Part shown: positions 19,172-29,177 of the stretch, piece by piece
How the letters are laid out: every line of letters starts with the position of its first letter
How positions within the stretch are numbered: position 1 is the stretch's first letter
From: Burkholderiaceae bacterium
GTDB lineage: Bacteria > Pseudomonadota > Gammaproteobacteria > Burkholderiales > Burkholderiaceae_C
Assembly: GCA_019234815.1 (NCBI GenBank)
Contig: JAFALA010000090.1
Coordinates: 46,857 to 110,856 of the forward strand
Reading direction: 5' to 3'
Length of the DNA stretch: 64,000 nt
The notes under the pieces: generated by a model
What the model saw: the letters and a program-made list of their open reading frames with translations, nothing else
What the model was told of the DNA's origin: nothing
Database searches by the model: none
Made by a program: the position numbers and the translations under genes

Positions 19172-20535
19172 GATGCTTTGGATTCGGTATCAGTGGACGA
19201 GGCGTTGGTAGGTGCATCTACGCTGCGCAGCAAGCCGCGGCTCATCCAGGCGACGAACTCGTCGTCGGTCTCGCCCTGCTCGGCCGACCAGTGCACGCGC
19301 CAGGGCTGGCGCGCCATGTCGCCGGTCGCGCCCTGCAAGTGCTGGGCCTGCGGATCGCCGAGCAGCGGCAGCAACTGGGCGCGGTAGGAGGCGCGCGCAT
19401 AGCTGTGGCCCAGCACGGCGGGCGCTAGGTCGTTTTCGGTCACGCCGGCGTCGGCCCAGGTCTGCAGCAGCACCTGCATGGTGCCCATGTCGGGCGGCAA
19501 CTCCATCACGGCCAGCTTGCCTTCGGGTGCGGGCTGGCCCTTGGGCAGGGGCGCGGGCTCTTCGGCCTGCGGCCGGTCGCGTTCGAATTCGGCCTCGGCG
19601 GTGTCCAGCAGTTCATGCTGAGACACCAGCACCGGCAGCACCGGGCGCGACAAGGCGCCCAGCGAGAGGTTTTCCAGGAAGGGCACGTTCTGCAGCCAGC
19701 GCCGCACGTCGGTGGTCGTGATGCCGGTGGAGCCCAGCGTGACGCGCTGGCGGTCGACCTGCTGCAGCGCACGGTTGAACTGGCTGGCCATGGCCAGCAG
19801 CCGCGCCTGCGCCAGGCCCAGCTCACGCGCCAGGCGCTCGAGCTTGGCATTGCCGTCGGCCTCGGCCTGCTCGATGATGGCCGACAGCGCATCACCGGCC
19901 CGCTCGACCAGTTTGAGCGCGCGCTCGAAACGCTGGCGCGCACGGCGCAGATGGAATTCGGAACCGCTGGCGATTGCATCGGCGAACTCGTCGTACAGGC
20001 GCGCCAGCTGGGCTTGCAGATGGTGCAGTTGCGCCGGGTCCAGCGTGCCAAGCTGATGCGCGCCGGTGACATTGGCGAGCAAAGCGGCCAGGTCGGCATC
20101 CTGCCCGTTGGACAGGCCCAGCGGCGACAAAATGCCGATCAGCTGCTGCGCCAGCGGCGTGATGGCGTACTGCTGGTTGGAGCCGTCCCAGGCCAGCAGA
20201 TCGGCCTCGCGCAGGCGCTTGAGCACCAGCTCCAGCGCCTCGTCGCGCAGCATGTGGAAATGGCGGTTCAGCGTGTCGCGCGGCAGGCGCGACTCGGGCA
20301 AGGCCATCAGCTCCATGAACACCCACAGGCGCAGCCGTACCAAGGCCGCCGGGCCGTGGAACAGCGCCCGCAACGCGTTCAGCAGCGTCTCGTTGCGCTC
20401 CAGCTGCCACCACAGCAGCGCCTCGCCGGGCGCGGCGCCTTCTCGAAAGTAGTCTTCGAAGCGGGTGGTGTCCTGCTCGGCCACCAAGTTGTCGGGCGCT
20501 TCGCCGGCGCCTCTTGTGTCGTCATACGCGGTCAT
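19168..20535 (-). CDS. mksF: MksF-like kleisin subunit of a bacterial condensin
   Basis: 455 residues. It opens with a winged-helix domain (about 40-140: LRLWVFMELMALPESRLPRDTLNRHF) and a long helical middle with coiled-coil character (HHLQAQLARLYDEFADAI; RQRFERALKLVERAGDAL). An Ala/Pro/Glu linker (~330-350) leads to a small C-terminal domain. That is the MukF/MksF/JetA layout, where the C-terminal winged helix bridges the SMC heads. First gene of the mksFEB operon; its ATG is 44 bp after the stop of the zeta-type toxin gene, so either it has a promoter inside that gene or it is read through from the TA module. Confidence 0.75.
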   Translation of the reverse strand: MTAYDDTRGAGEAPDNLVAEQDTTRFEDYFREGAAPGEALLWWQLERNETLLNALRALFHGPAALVRLRLWVFMELMALPESRLPRDTLNRHFHMLRDEALELVLKRLREADLLAWDGSNQQYAITPLAQQLIGILSPLGLSNGQDADLAALLANVTGAHQLGTLDPAQLHHLQAQLARLYDEFADAIASGSEFHLRRARQRFERALKLVERAGDALSAIIEQAEADGNAKLERLARELGLAQARLLAMASQFNRALQQVDRQRVTLGSTGITTTDVRRWLQNVPFLENLSLGALSRPVLPVLVSQHELLDTAEAEFERDRPQAEEPAPLPKGQPAPEGKLAVMELPPDMGTMQVLLQTWADAGVTENDLAPAVLGHSYARASYRAQLLPLLGDPQAQHLQGATGDMARQPWRVHWSAEQGETDDEFVAWMSRGLLRSVDAPTNASSTDTESKAS

Positions 20536-20579
20536 GAGGGGATTATCTCAGGGCGGCAAAGCCCATCCAGTATCGAAAC

Positions 20580-21380
20580 TCAGGAGAACAGCTTCCAGAG
20601 GCGCGTCTCCAGGAACCAAGGAGGCAGGCGACTCGATGCAAGCCTGATGCTTTCAAAATCAGTCACTTCGGCGAGCAATTTGTGTTTGGAGCCCGAGTTG
20701 TCAAAGATATAGGCCCGATGCGCCAACTCGCAGGCCCGAGTCATCAGGTCGATCGACTTGCGATACCGCTCGATGACTTTGCTGTCATCAACGGGATGCC
20801 CGCCCTGCAACACACGCCGCCGCACCCGGTCAATATTGATTTCAGGATCGTCTGTCGCCACGAAGTAAAGATAGACGCGATAACCGCGCGACCTGGCCTC
20901 CCTCATGAAATCGATCTTCGACGCATGGGACATCACCGTCTCGAACGTGAAGGTCTGTCGCGCCCTGAGCAGTTCGTGGCGGACGGCGTCTGCCAGTGCG
21001 GCGGCCAGGTACGAGTCGTAAGGACCTGGCACATGGAGCGTCATGCTCTTGTCGAGGGTCATGCCCGCGAGCAAAACTGGCAGATTGAGTCGCTTTTCAA
21101 AGCCCGAGGTACTGAGGCTCTGTTTGATCCGTTCCAGCACCTTGCCTGCCACACCGCGAACGCGACGTTTGCACAAGTCCAGACGCCCCTGCGTTGCCTT
21201 GAGCTCGCGCTCCATCTCGTCGGCGTTGACGAACGTACCTATCCACTGGGGCTTGAGGTCGAGCATGATTGTGCTCTTACCTGAGCCGTTGGGTCCGGCA
21301 AGAATTCTCAGACGCGGTTGCGCCTGCCGGGTCACCACGGGCCTGACGGTCCTACCGTCGCCCGCCGATTTACTTGACAC
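20580..21380 (-). CDS. Zeta-toxin family kinase
   Basis: 266 residues. P-loop AGPNGSGKST (Lys35), FVNADEMERELK, TFTFETVMSH and RVRRRVLQGGHPV, then AHRAYIFDNSG: this is the ordered motif set of chromosomal zeta/PezT-like kinases, which phosphorylate UDP-N-acetylglucosamine-type substrates or other small molecules. The arginine pair that positions phosphates is visible in DRVRRRV. It overlaps by 11 bp the small gene before it, the usual antitoxin place. G+C is about 57 %, well below the 70 % or more of the mks genes. Toxicity itself is inferred. Confidence 0.85.
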   Translation of the reverse strand: MSSKSAGDGRTVRPVVTRQAQPRLRILAGPNGSGKSTIMLDLKPQWIGTFVNADEMERELKATQGRLDLCKRRVRGVAGKVLERIKQSLSTSGFEKRLNLPVLLAGMTLDKSMTLHVPGPYDSYLAAALADAVRHELLRARQTFTFETVMSHASKIDFMREARSRGYRVYLYFVATDDPEINIDRVRRRVLQGGHPVDDSKVIERYRKSIDLMTRACELAHRAYIFDNSGSKHKLLAEVTDFESIRLASSRLPPWFLETRLWKLFS

Positions 21381-21624
21381 GCTTGAGAACAGTACCCGGC
21401 TTGACGCGCTTGCCCAGCGGCAGCGCCTTGATCACCGTCACGGAGCCGTCGCGCTTGCGCTCGACAAGCTGCCCCTTGCTCGTCTTCACCGTGACAGCGC
21501 CGGTCAGCTTGAGCGTCGCTTTATAGGCGTCGTGACCCGCTTTCGCCGCGAGCTGCGGGATGCGCTGCTCGGCGATTTGCATCCCTCGTTCGGTGAGGGG
21601 GGTCCGATTGGTACGTGAAGACAT
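21370..21624 (-). CDS. Small basic protein, putative antitoxin of the zeta kinase
   Basis: 84 residues (SSRTNRTPLTERGMQIAEQR...). No helix-turn-helix or known antitoxin fold could be named from the sequence. The first half is helical; the second half has repeated Lys-rich strands (VTVKTSKGQLVERKRDGSVTVIK) that could form a beta-hairpin. It overlaps the zeta kinase gene by 11 bp, so translation is probably coupled, and it is the first gene of the pair, as antitoxins normally are. A 14-bp perfect palindrome lies 5 bp before its ATG. Confidence 0.6.
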   Translation of the reverse strand: MSSRTNRTPLTERGMQIAEQRIPQLAAKAGHDAYKATLKLTGAVTVKTSKGQLVERKRDGSVTVIKALPLGKRVKPGTVLKRVK

Positions 21625-21629
21625 GGTGA

Positions 21630-21643
21630 TTCGTTTAAACGAA
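21630..21643. promoter_or_regulatory. 14-bp perfect palindrome in the TA leader, candidate autoregulatory operator
   Basis: TTCGTTTAAACGAA reads the same on both strands and lies five bases before the antitoxin ATG (21624). Just upstream a related element repeats GTTTAA inside the inverted repeat CTGT-N7-ACAG (21647-21661). The leader is about 43 % G+C against about 68 % around it. TA pairs commonly repress their own promoter through such sites; the binding protein here is inferred, not shown. Confidence 0.5.
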
Positions 21644-21715
21644 GTCCTGTCAGTTTAACAGTCGTAACCGGAAATGGTGATACGTAGGAAGGCAACTGAA
21701 CGCCATCCTGCCACC

Positions 21716-24079
21716 TCACACCGCCAACACCCGCGCCACCTTCTGCATGCCCTCGACCGCCTTGCCCTTGCGCGCGCGCTTGCCGATGTGCTGCATCAGC
21801 GCCGCGCCCTTGAGCACCTCGTCCTTGGGCTTGCCGCCGCGGCCCGAGCCGAGCACGCGCAGTTGCTGGTCGAAGGCGGCGACGCTCAGCAATTGGTCTT
21901 TGCCTTCGAGCTCCATCAGCGTCAGGCCTCGGCCGCCCTTGGGCTGGTGCTTGAGCTCATCGAGCGGGTAGACCAGTAGTCGACCGTCCATCGACAGGCA
22001 GGCGAGGTTCAGCGTCAGCACATCGCCTTGCACCGGGCTGGGCGGCAGCGGCAGTTCATTGCCCTCCAATGACAGGAAGGTCTTGCCGGCCTTCTGGCGT
22101 CCGACCAGGTCACCCACCAGCGCGATCAGGCCGAAGCCGCCGGTATTGGCCAGCACCAGGCGCTGGCTCGCGCCAGCTGCAAAGTAATGCGCGATCTGGC
22201 TGCCGCTTTCGAGCTCGATCAGGGTCGTGATGGGCTGGCCGTCGCCGCGCCCGCCGGGCAGCACCGAGACCGGCACCGAGTAGACGCGCCCGTTGTTGCC
22301 GAACACGATCAAGGGGTCGATGCTGCGGCACTGAAAGGTGCCGTAGAGCTGGTCGCCGGACTTGAAGCTCAGGGCCGCCGCGTCGACCTCGTGGCCCTTG
22401 AGCGCGCGCACCCAGCCCTTCATGCTGACCACGACCGTGACGGGCTCGTCGACCACGCGCACTTCGGCCACGGCGCGCTTTTCTTCCTGGATCAGGGTGC
22501 GGCGCTCGTCGCCGAAGGTTTTGGCGTCGGCCTCGATCTCCTTGACCACGATGCGCTTGAGCACGCCGGGGTTGCCCAGGATGTCCTCGAGCTTGCCCTG
22601 CTCTTCGCGCAGCTTGCCGAGTTCCTGCTCGATCTTGATGGCTTCCAGGCGCGCCAGCTGGCGCAGGCGGATTTCGAGAATGTCTTCCGCCTGGATCTCG
22701 CTGAGCCTGAAGCGCTCGATCAGCGCGGCCTTGGGCTCGTCGGACTGGCGGATGATGGCGATCACCTCGTCGATGTTGAGCAGCACCAGCTGGCGGCCTT
22801 CCAGCACGTGGATGCGCGCCAGCACCTTGTCCAGCCGATGCTGGCTGCGGCGCTGCACGGTGGCCAGGCGGTAGCCCAGCCATTCGACCAGGATCTGGCG
22901 CAGGCTTTTCTGCGTGGGCCGGCCGTCCGCGCCGATCATGGTCATGTTGATCGCGGCGCTGGTCTCCAGGCTGGTGTGGGCCAGCAAGGTCGTGATCAGT
23001 TCCTGCTGCTCGATGGTTCGGCTCTTGGGTTCGAACACGAGACGCACGGCGGCGTCCTTGCTCGACTCGTCGCGCACGCCGTCCAGCACCGCCAGCAGCG
23101 AGGCCTTGAGCTGCATCTGCTCCTGGCTGAGCGCCTTCTTGCCGGCCTTGACCTTGGGGTTGGACAGCTCCTCGATCTCCTCCAGCACCTTCTGGCTGCT
23201 GACGCCATGCGGCAGCTTGGTGACGACCAGCTGCCACTGGCCGCGCGCCAGGTCCTCGATCTTCCAGCGCGCGCGCAGCTTCAGGCTGCCGCGTCCGCTG
23301 CGGTAGGCAGCGCGGATGTCGTCCTGCGGGCTGATGAGCTGGCCGCCGCCCGGATAGTCGGGGCCGGGGACCAGGTCGAACAGCTCCTCGTCGCTGAGCT
23401 TCTCGTTCTTGAGCAGGGCCACGGCCGCCGCCGCGACCTCGCGCAGGTTGTGGCTGGGCACCTCGGTGGCCAGGCCCACGGCAATGCCGCTGGCGCCGTT
23501 GAGCAGCACAAAGGGCAGCCGCGCCGGCAGTTGGCGCGGTTCCTCGGTCGAGCCGTCGTAATTGGCAATGAACTCGACCGTGCCTTCGTCGATCTCGTCG
23601 AGCAGCAGGCGGGTGATGGGGGCCAGGCGCGCCTCGGTATAACGCATCGCGGCGGCGCCGTCGCCGTCGCGGCTGCCGAAATTGCCCTGGCCGTCGATCA
23701 GCGGATAGCGCTGGCTGAAGTCCTGCGCCATGCGCACCAGGGCGTCATAGGCCGCCTGGTCGCCGTGCGGGTGAAAGCGGCCCAGCACATCGCCGACCAC
23801 GCGCGCGCTCTTGACCGCCTTGGGGCCGGCCGCCGTCGTGAAGGCCAGGCCCATGCGCTCCATCGAGTACAGGATGCGGCGCTGCACCGGCTTCTGGCCG
23901 TCGCAGACATCGGGCAAGGCCCGGCCCTTGACCACCGACAGCGCGTACTCCAGGTAGGCGCGTTCGGCATAGGCGGCCAGGCTCAACGCGTCGCCGCCGT
24001 CGTCGGTGGGCGGCGAGGACTGAGGTCGGGCGGGCGATGGAGATTCAGGGTCGTCGAAATTGAAGGAATTCTGGTTCAT
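21716..24079 (-). CDS. parC: DNA topoisomerase IV subunit A
   Basis: 787 residues. The catalytic tyrosine is Tyr147 in AAMRYTEAR. The breakage-reunion domain is followed by a coiled coil and a C-terminal beta-pinwheel with degenerate blades, shorter than GyrA and lacking a clear GyrA box, hence ParC. The quinolone-determining segment reads [11 protein letters not shown], with Gln108 where E. coli has Ser80 and Asp112 where it has Glu84. With ParE it decatenates daughter chromosomes. Its ATG overlaps the stop of the lytic transglycosylase gene (ATGA), and parE lies two genes upstream in the same direction. Confidence 0.95.
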   Translation of the reverse strand: MNQNSFNFDDPESPSPARPQSSPPTDDGGDALSLAAYAERAYLEYALSVVKGRALPDVCDGQKPVQRRILYSMERMGLAFTTAAGPKAVKSARVVGDVLGRFHPHGDQAAYDALVRMAQDFSQRYPLIDGQGNFGSRDGDGAAAMRYTEARLAPITRLLLDEIDEGTVEFIANYDGSTEEPRQLPARLPFVLLNGASGIAVGLATEVPSHNLREVAAAAVALLKNEKLSDEELFDLVPGPDYPGGGQLISPQDDIRAAYRSGRGSLKLRARWKIEDLARGQWQLVVTKLPHGVSSQKVLEEIEELSNPKVKAGKKALSQEQMQLKASLLAVLDGVRDESSKDAAVRLVFEPKSRTIEQQELITTLLAHTSLETSAAINMTMIGADGRPTQKSLRQILVEWLGYRLATVQRRSQHRLDKVLARIHVLEGRQLVLLNIDEVIAIIRQSDEPKAALIERFRLSEIQAEDILEIRLRQLARLEAIKIEQELGKLREEQGKLEDILGNPGVLKRIVVKEIEADAKTFGDERRTLIQEEKRAVAEVRVVDEPVTVVVSMKGWVRALKGHEVDAAALSFKSGDQLYGTFQCRSIDPLIVFGNNGRVYSVPVSVLPGGRGDGQPITTLIELESGSQIAHYFAAGASQRLVLANTGGFGLIALVGDLVGRQKAGKTFLSLEGNELPLPPSPVQGDVLTLNLACLSMDGRLLVYPLDELKHQPKGGRGLTLMELEGKDQLLSVAAFDQQLRVLGSGRGGKPKDEVLKGAALMQHIGKRARKGKAVEGMQKVARVLAV

Positions 24080-24816
24080 GGTGTCGCTGATTTCGCAAGT
24101 CGCTCGGCTGACCTGACACGGTGTTCAGCCTGCTCAATTTTCATCTGCTGCGCCAGGGCCGGCAGGCTGCGCTGCAGCAAGGCCCAGTACAGCTCCAGCA
24201 CCATGTGCACATGGGCCTGTGTCTCGTCGATGGGCGGCATTTTGCCGCCAGCGCGACGCACCGCCCCCTCGCCTGCGTTCCAGGCGGCCAGCGCTGCGTC
24301 GACATGGCCGAAGCGGCGTATCAGGTCGGCCAGCATGCGCGCGCCGATCTGCACATTGCTGCGCGGATCGAGCAAGAGATCCAGGGCCGGACGCTGCGCC
24401 TCCTGCGGCGTCGCGTAGCGCTGCGCCGCCACGGCCGAGATCTGCATCAGCCCCGTTGCGCCGCGCGGCGACACCGCATCGCGCTTGTAACCGGATTCGA
24501 CGGCGATCACCGCCTCCAGCAACTCGGCGTCCACGCCGTTGCTGCGCGCGGCCTCCCGCACATAAGGCTGCACCGACAGCACCTCGGGCGCAAAGTCCAG
24601 CCAGGTCAGCAACTGCCCGCCCGCATCGGTCTTGCCCGGGACCTTCAAGGGGTCCGCAGTATCGCTCATCACGGCCTGGAAGCGGCTGTCGAGCCGGCTG
24701 CCGGAGAAATGCGCCACCCGGTCGCCGTCGACATAACCCCAGAGTTCAGCGCGAGCAGACTGGACCAAGCCGGCCAGCGCCAACAATGCCAACAGGCAGG
24801 TGAAAAACCGCTTCAT
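24076..24816 (-). CDS. Exported lytic transglycosylase (SLT domain)
   Basis: 246 residues. The signal peptide ([23 protein letters not shown]) is followed by a short domain and then the goose-lysozyme-like SLT domain: [24 protein letters not shown] with catalytic Glu107, then NVQIGARML and [15 protein letters not shown]. These enzymes cut peptidoglycan between MurNAc and GlcNAc, forming 1,6-anhydro ends. Four-base overlaps with the GNAT gene before it and parC after it place it in a tight minus-strand operon. Confidence 0.92.
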   Translation of the reverse strand: MKRFFTCLLALLALAGLVQSARAELWGYVDGDRVAHFSGSRLDSRFQAVMSDTADPLKVPGKTDAGGQLLTWLDFAPEVLSVQPYVREAARSNGVDAELLEAVIAVESGYKRDAVSPRGATGLMQISAVAAQRYATPQEAQRPALDLLLDPRSNVQIGARMLADLIRRFGHVDAALAAWNAGEGAVRRAGGKMPPIDETQAHVHMVLELYWALLQRSLPALAQQMKIEQAEHRVRSAERLAKSATP

Positions 24817-25367
24817 GTGCCCTCTTCCCCCAGCGCCGTGCGCGCGCGGTACTCGCGGTCCAGCATGGACATGACGATCAGGCTGTCATAGCCGTCCGCG
24901 CCCTCGCCCGTGACGCGCACGCTCTCGCGCAGGCGGCCCTCCTCGACAAAGCCCTCGCTCGCATACAGCTTCAAGGCGCGCGCATTGAGCGCCTTGACGT
25001 CCAGCCAGAAGCGGTGCGCATGCAGCTGGGTGAAGGCGAGCTTCTTGAGTTCGCGCACGCAGATGCGGCCCAAGCCCTGTCCCTTGGTTTCAAGCACCAG
25101 GCGTTTCATCTCGATCGAGCCATGCGGATTGCGGCAACCCTGCAAAATCGCATAACCGATGCGGCTGTTGCCCGCCGTGCTGCCCGGAAGGTCATCTCGC
25201 TCGATGATGAAGTGGCGCGAATCGGGAAAGCGGATCGCACCCTCGTGCTGCATGCGCTCCCAGGGCGTGATGAAGGGCAGGTTCGCCACGTCGCTCTCCA
25301 GCGACACCACGTAGTCGAGGTCGGACAGCATGGTCGGGCGCAAATGCAGGCGGGGCTGATTCATCAT
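24813..25367 (-). CDS. GNAT N-acetyltransferase
   Basis: 184 residues starting at the double ATG 25367/25364, behind GGAAGG. It has the GNAT core: LRPTMLSDLDYVVSLE, GYAILQG, EMKRLVLETKGQGLGR (acetyl-CoA pyrophosphate loop, Q-x-x-G-x-G type) and a C-terminal segment FWLDVKALNARALKLYASEGF (RimJ/RimL-like). Substrate unknown. ATGA overlap with the transglycosylase gene. The ORF track extends nine codons further upstream, without support. Confidence 0.85.
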   Translation of the reverse strand: MMNQPRLHLRPTMLSDLDYVVSLESDVANLPFITPWERMQHEGAIRFPDSRHFIIERDDLPGSTAGNSRIGYAILQGCRNPHGSIEMKRLVLETKGQGLGRICVRELKKLAFTQLHAHRFWLDVKALNARALKLYASEGFVEEGRLRESVRVTGEGADGYDSLIVMSMLDREYRARTALGEEGT

Positions 25368-25472
25368 CCTTCCATTCTGCACACGACCTTGCAACAGCGA
25401 GCGCCGATAAAACGCGGGTTCAGGCGACTACTTCACACGGCTGCTTCATGTGGCTGCGTCAGGCGGCGGCCT

Positions 25473-27482
<2,010 letters not shown>

Positions 27483-27581
27483 GGGGCGGCATTGTAGGGA
27501 GAGCTCACTCAACCAAAACCTCGCCCAAGCCAGGCGGACTGCGCTAGAGTCCGCGCGGATGTAGCGTTGGAGGTTTTTTTG

Positions 27582-29054
27582 ATGGCCACGTCCCCCGCCA
27601 CTGCGCCGTCTGCGCAAGCGCCCTTGCGTTCGTTCTCGGACCTGCCCGGCCCGCGCCGCATGCCGGTGTTCGGCAATGCGCTGCAGATCGACCGGACCCG
27701 TTTTCATCAGCAACTCGAAGGATGGGCGCAGGAGTTCGGCCCGCTGTACCGGCTGCGCTTCGTGGCGCGCGACGTGCTGGTGGTCGGCGACCATGCCGAA
27801 ATCGCCAAGATCCTGCGCAATCGGCCGGACGGCTTTCATCGCACCAGCCGCCTCAACGAAATCTGGACCGAGATGGGCCTGCCGCCCGGCGTGTTCGGCG
27901 CCAACGGCGAAACCTGGAAGGCGCAGCGCCGCATGGTGATGGCCGGGTTCGATCCGGCCCACGTGAAATCGTACTTTCCCAGCCTGCTCAAGGTTTCGCG
28001 GCGCCTGGCGCGGCGCTGGCAGCGTGCTGCGGACGAGCAGGCCTTCATCGACCTGCAGCCCGACCTGATGCGCTTCACCGTCGACACCATCGCCGGACTG
28101 GCCTTCGGCGCGGACGTGGACACGCTGTCGAGCGACGACGACGTCATACAGCGGCACCTGGACCAGATCTTCCCGGCCCTGTTCAAGCGCATCCTGGCCC
28201 CCATCCCCTGGTGGCGCTGGTGGCCCTCTGCGGCAGACAAGGCCTTGAAGACCAGCCTGCTGGAGGTGCAGGCCGCCGTGACGGACTTCATCGCCAAGGC
28301 CAGGGCCCGCATGCAGGAGCGCCCCGAGCTGGCGCGCCAACCCGAGAACCTGTTGCAGGCCATGATCGTCGCGGCCGATGCCGAAGGCGGCGCCCTGAAC
28401 GATGAGCAGGTGGCCGGCAATGTGTTGACCATGCTGCTGGCCGGCGAAGACACCACCGCCAACACCCTGGCCTGGATGCTGCACCTGCTCTGGACCCATC
28501 CCCATGAGCTCAAGCGCGCGACCGAGGAGGTCCGGCAGGTCCTGGGCGCAGCCCGTGAACCCGGCCTGGAGCACCTGGCTGCGCTCGATTTCATCGAGGC
28601 CTGCGCGCATGAGACCATGCGCCTCAAGCCCGTGGCGCCCATGCTGCCCCTTCAGGCGGCCACCGAGCTGCAGATCGCCGACGTGGCGGTCCCGCGCAAC
28701 TGCGTCGTCATCAGCCTGCTGCGCCGCGACAGCGTCAGCGACGCGCATGTGCCGCAGGCCGGGGAATTCCTGCCCGACCGCTGGCTGCAGGACGGCGAGC
28801 CCGGACAGCCCACGCATCTGGCAACGCAGGCCAAGCGCATTTCCATGCCTTTTGGCGCCGGCCCGCGCATCTGCCCCGGCCGCTACCTGGCGCTGATGGA
28901 AATGAAGATGGCCATGGCCACCCTGCTGGCAAACTTTGACATCGTGGACGTCAGCACGGCCGACGGGCAGGCGCCGCTGGAATACCTGAACTTCACCATG
29001 GCGCCACTGGGCTTGCGGATGCGCTTGAATGCCAGGCTGCCGGCCCATGGCTGA
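27582..29054 (+). CDS. Cytochrome P450
   Basis: 490 residues from ATG 27582, with TTGGAGG upstream. Diagnostic elements are the I-helix AGEDTT (oxygen activation), ETMR (K-helix ExxR) and the haem loop FGAGPRICPGRYLA with the proximal Cys near residue 431. No membrane anchor is apparent, so it is a soluble bacterial P450, and no ferredoxin or reductase gene is adjacent. The overall pattern (PGPRRMPVFGNAL; MLHLLWTHPHELKRATEEV) resembles fatty-acid or alkane-type class enzymes, but the substrate cannot be assigned. Divergent from parE. Confidence 0.93.
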   Translation: MATSPATAPSAQAPLRSFSDLPGPRRMPVFGNALQIDRTRFHQQLEGWAQEFGPLYRLRFVARDVLVVGDHAEIAKILRNRPDGFHRTSRLNEIWTEMGLPPGVFGANGETWKAQRRMVMAGFDPAHVKSYFPSLLKVSRRLARRWQRAADEQAFIDLQPDLMRFTVDTIAGLAFGADVDTLSSDDDVIQRHLDQIFPALFKRILAPIPWWRWWPSAADKALKTSLLEVQAAVTDFIAKARARMQERPELARQPENLLQAMIVAADAEGGALNDEQVAGNVLTMLLAGEDTTANTLAWMLHLLWTHPHELKRATEEVRQVLGAAREPGLEHLAALDFIEACAHETMRLKPVAPMLPLQAATELQIADVAVPRNCVVISLLRRDSVSDAHVPQAGEFLPDRWLQDGEPGQPTHLATQAKRISMPFGAGPRICPGRYLALMEMKMAMATLLANFDIVDVSTADGQAPLEYLNFTMAPLGLRMRLNARLPAHG

Positions 29055-29177
29055 GCCCCCTGACGGACAAAGAGTGAAAGAAGAACGGAAGACGGTCGAA
29101 AAGGTTCGAACAGGGGGCGGCCGCCCCGAAAAAGCGGCGTAGCATGTGCGGCTGCTTTTCAGGCTCCCGACCCGTAC

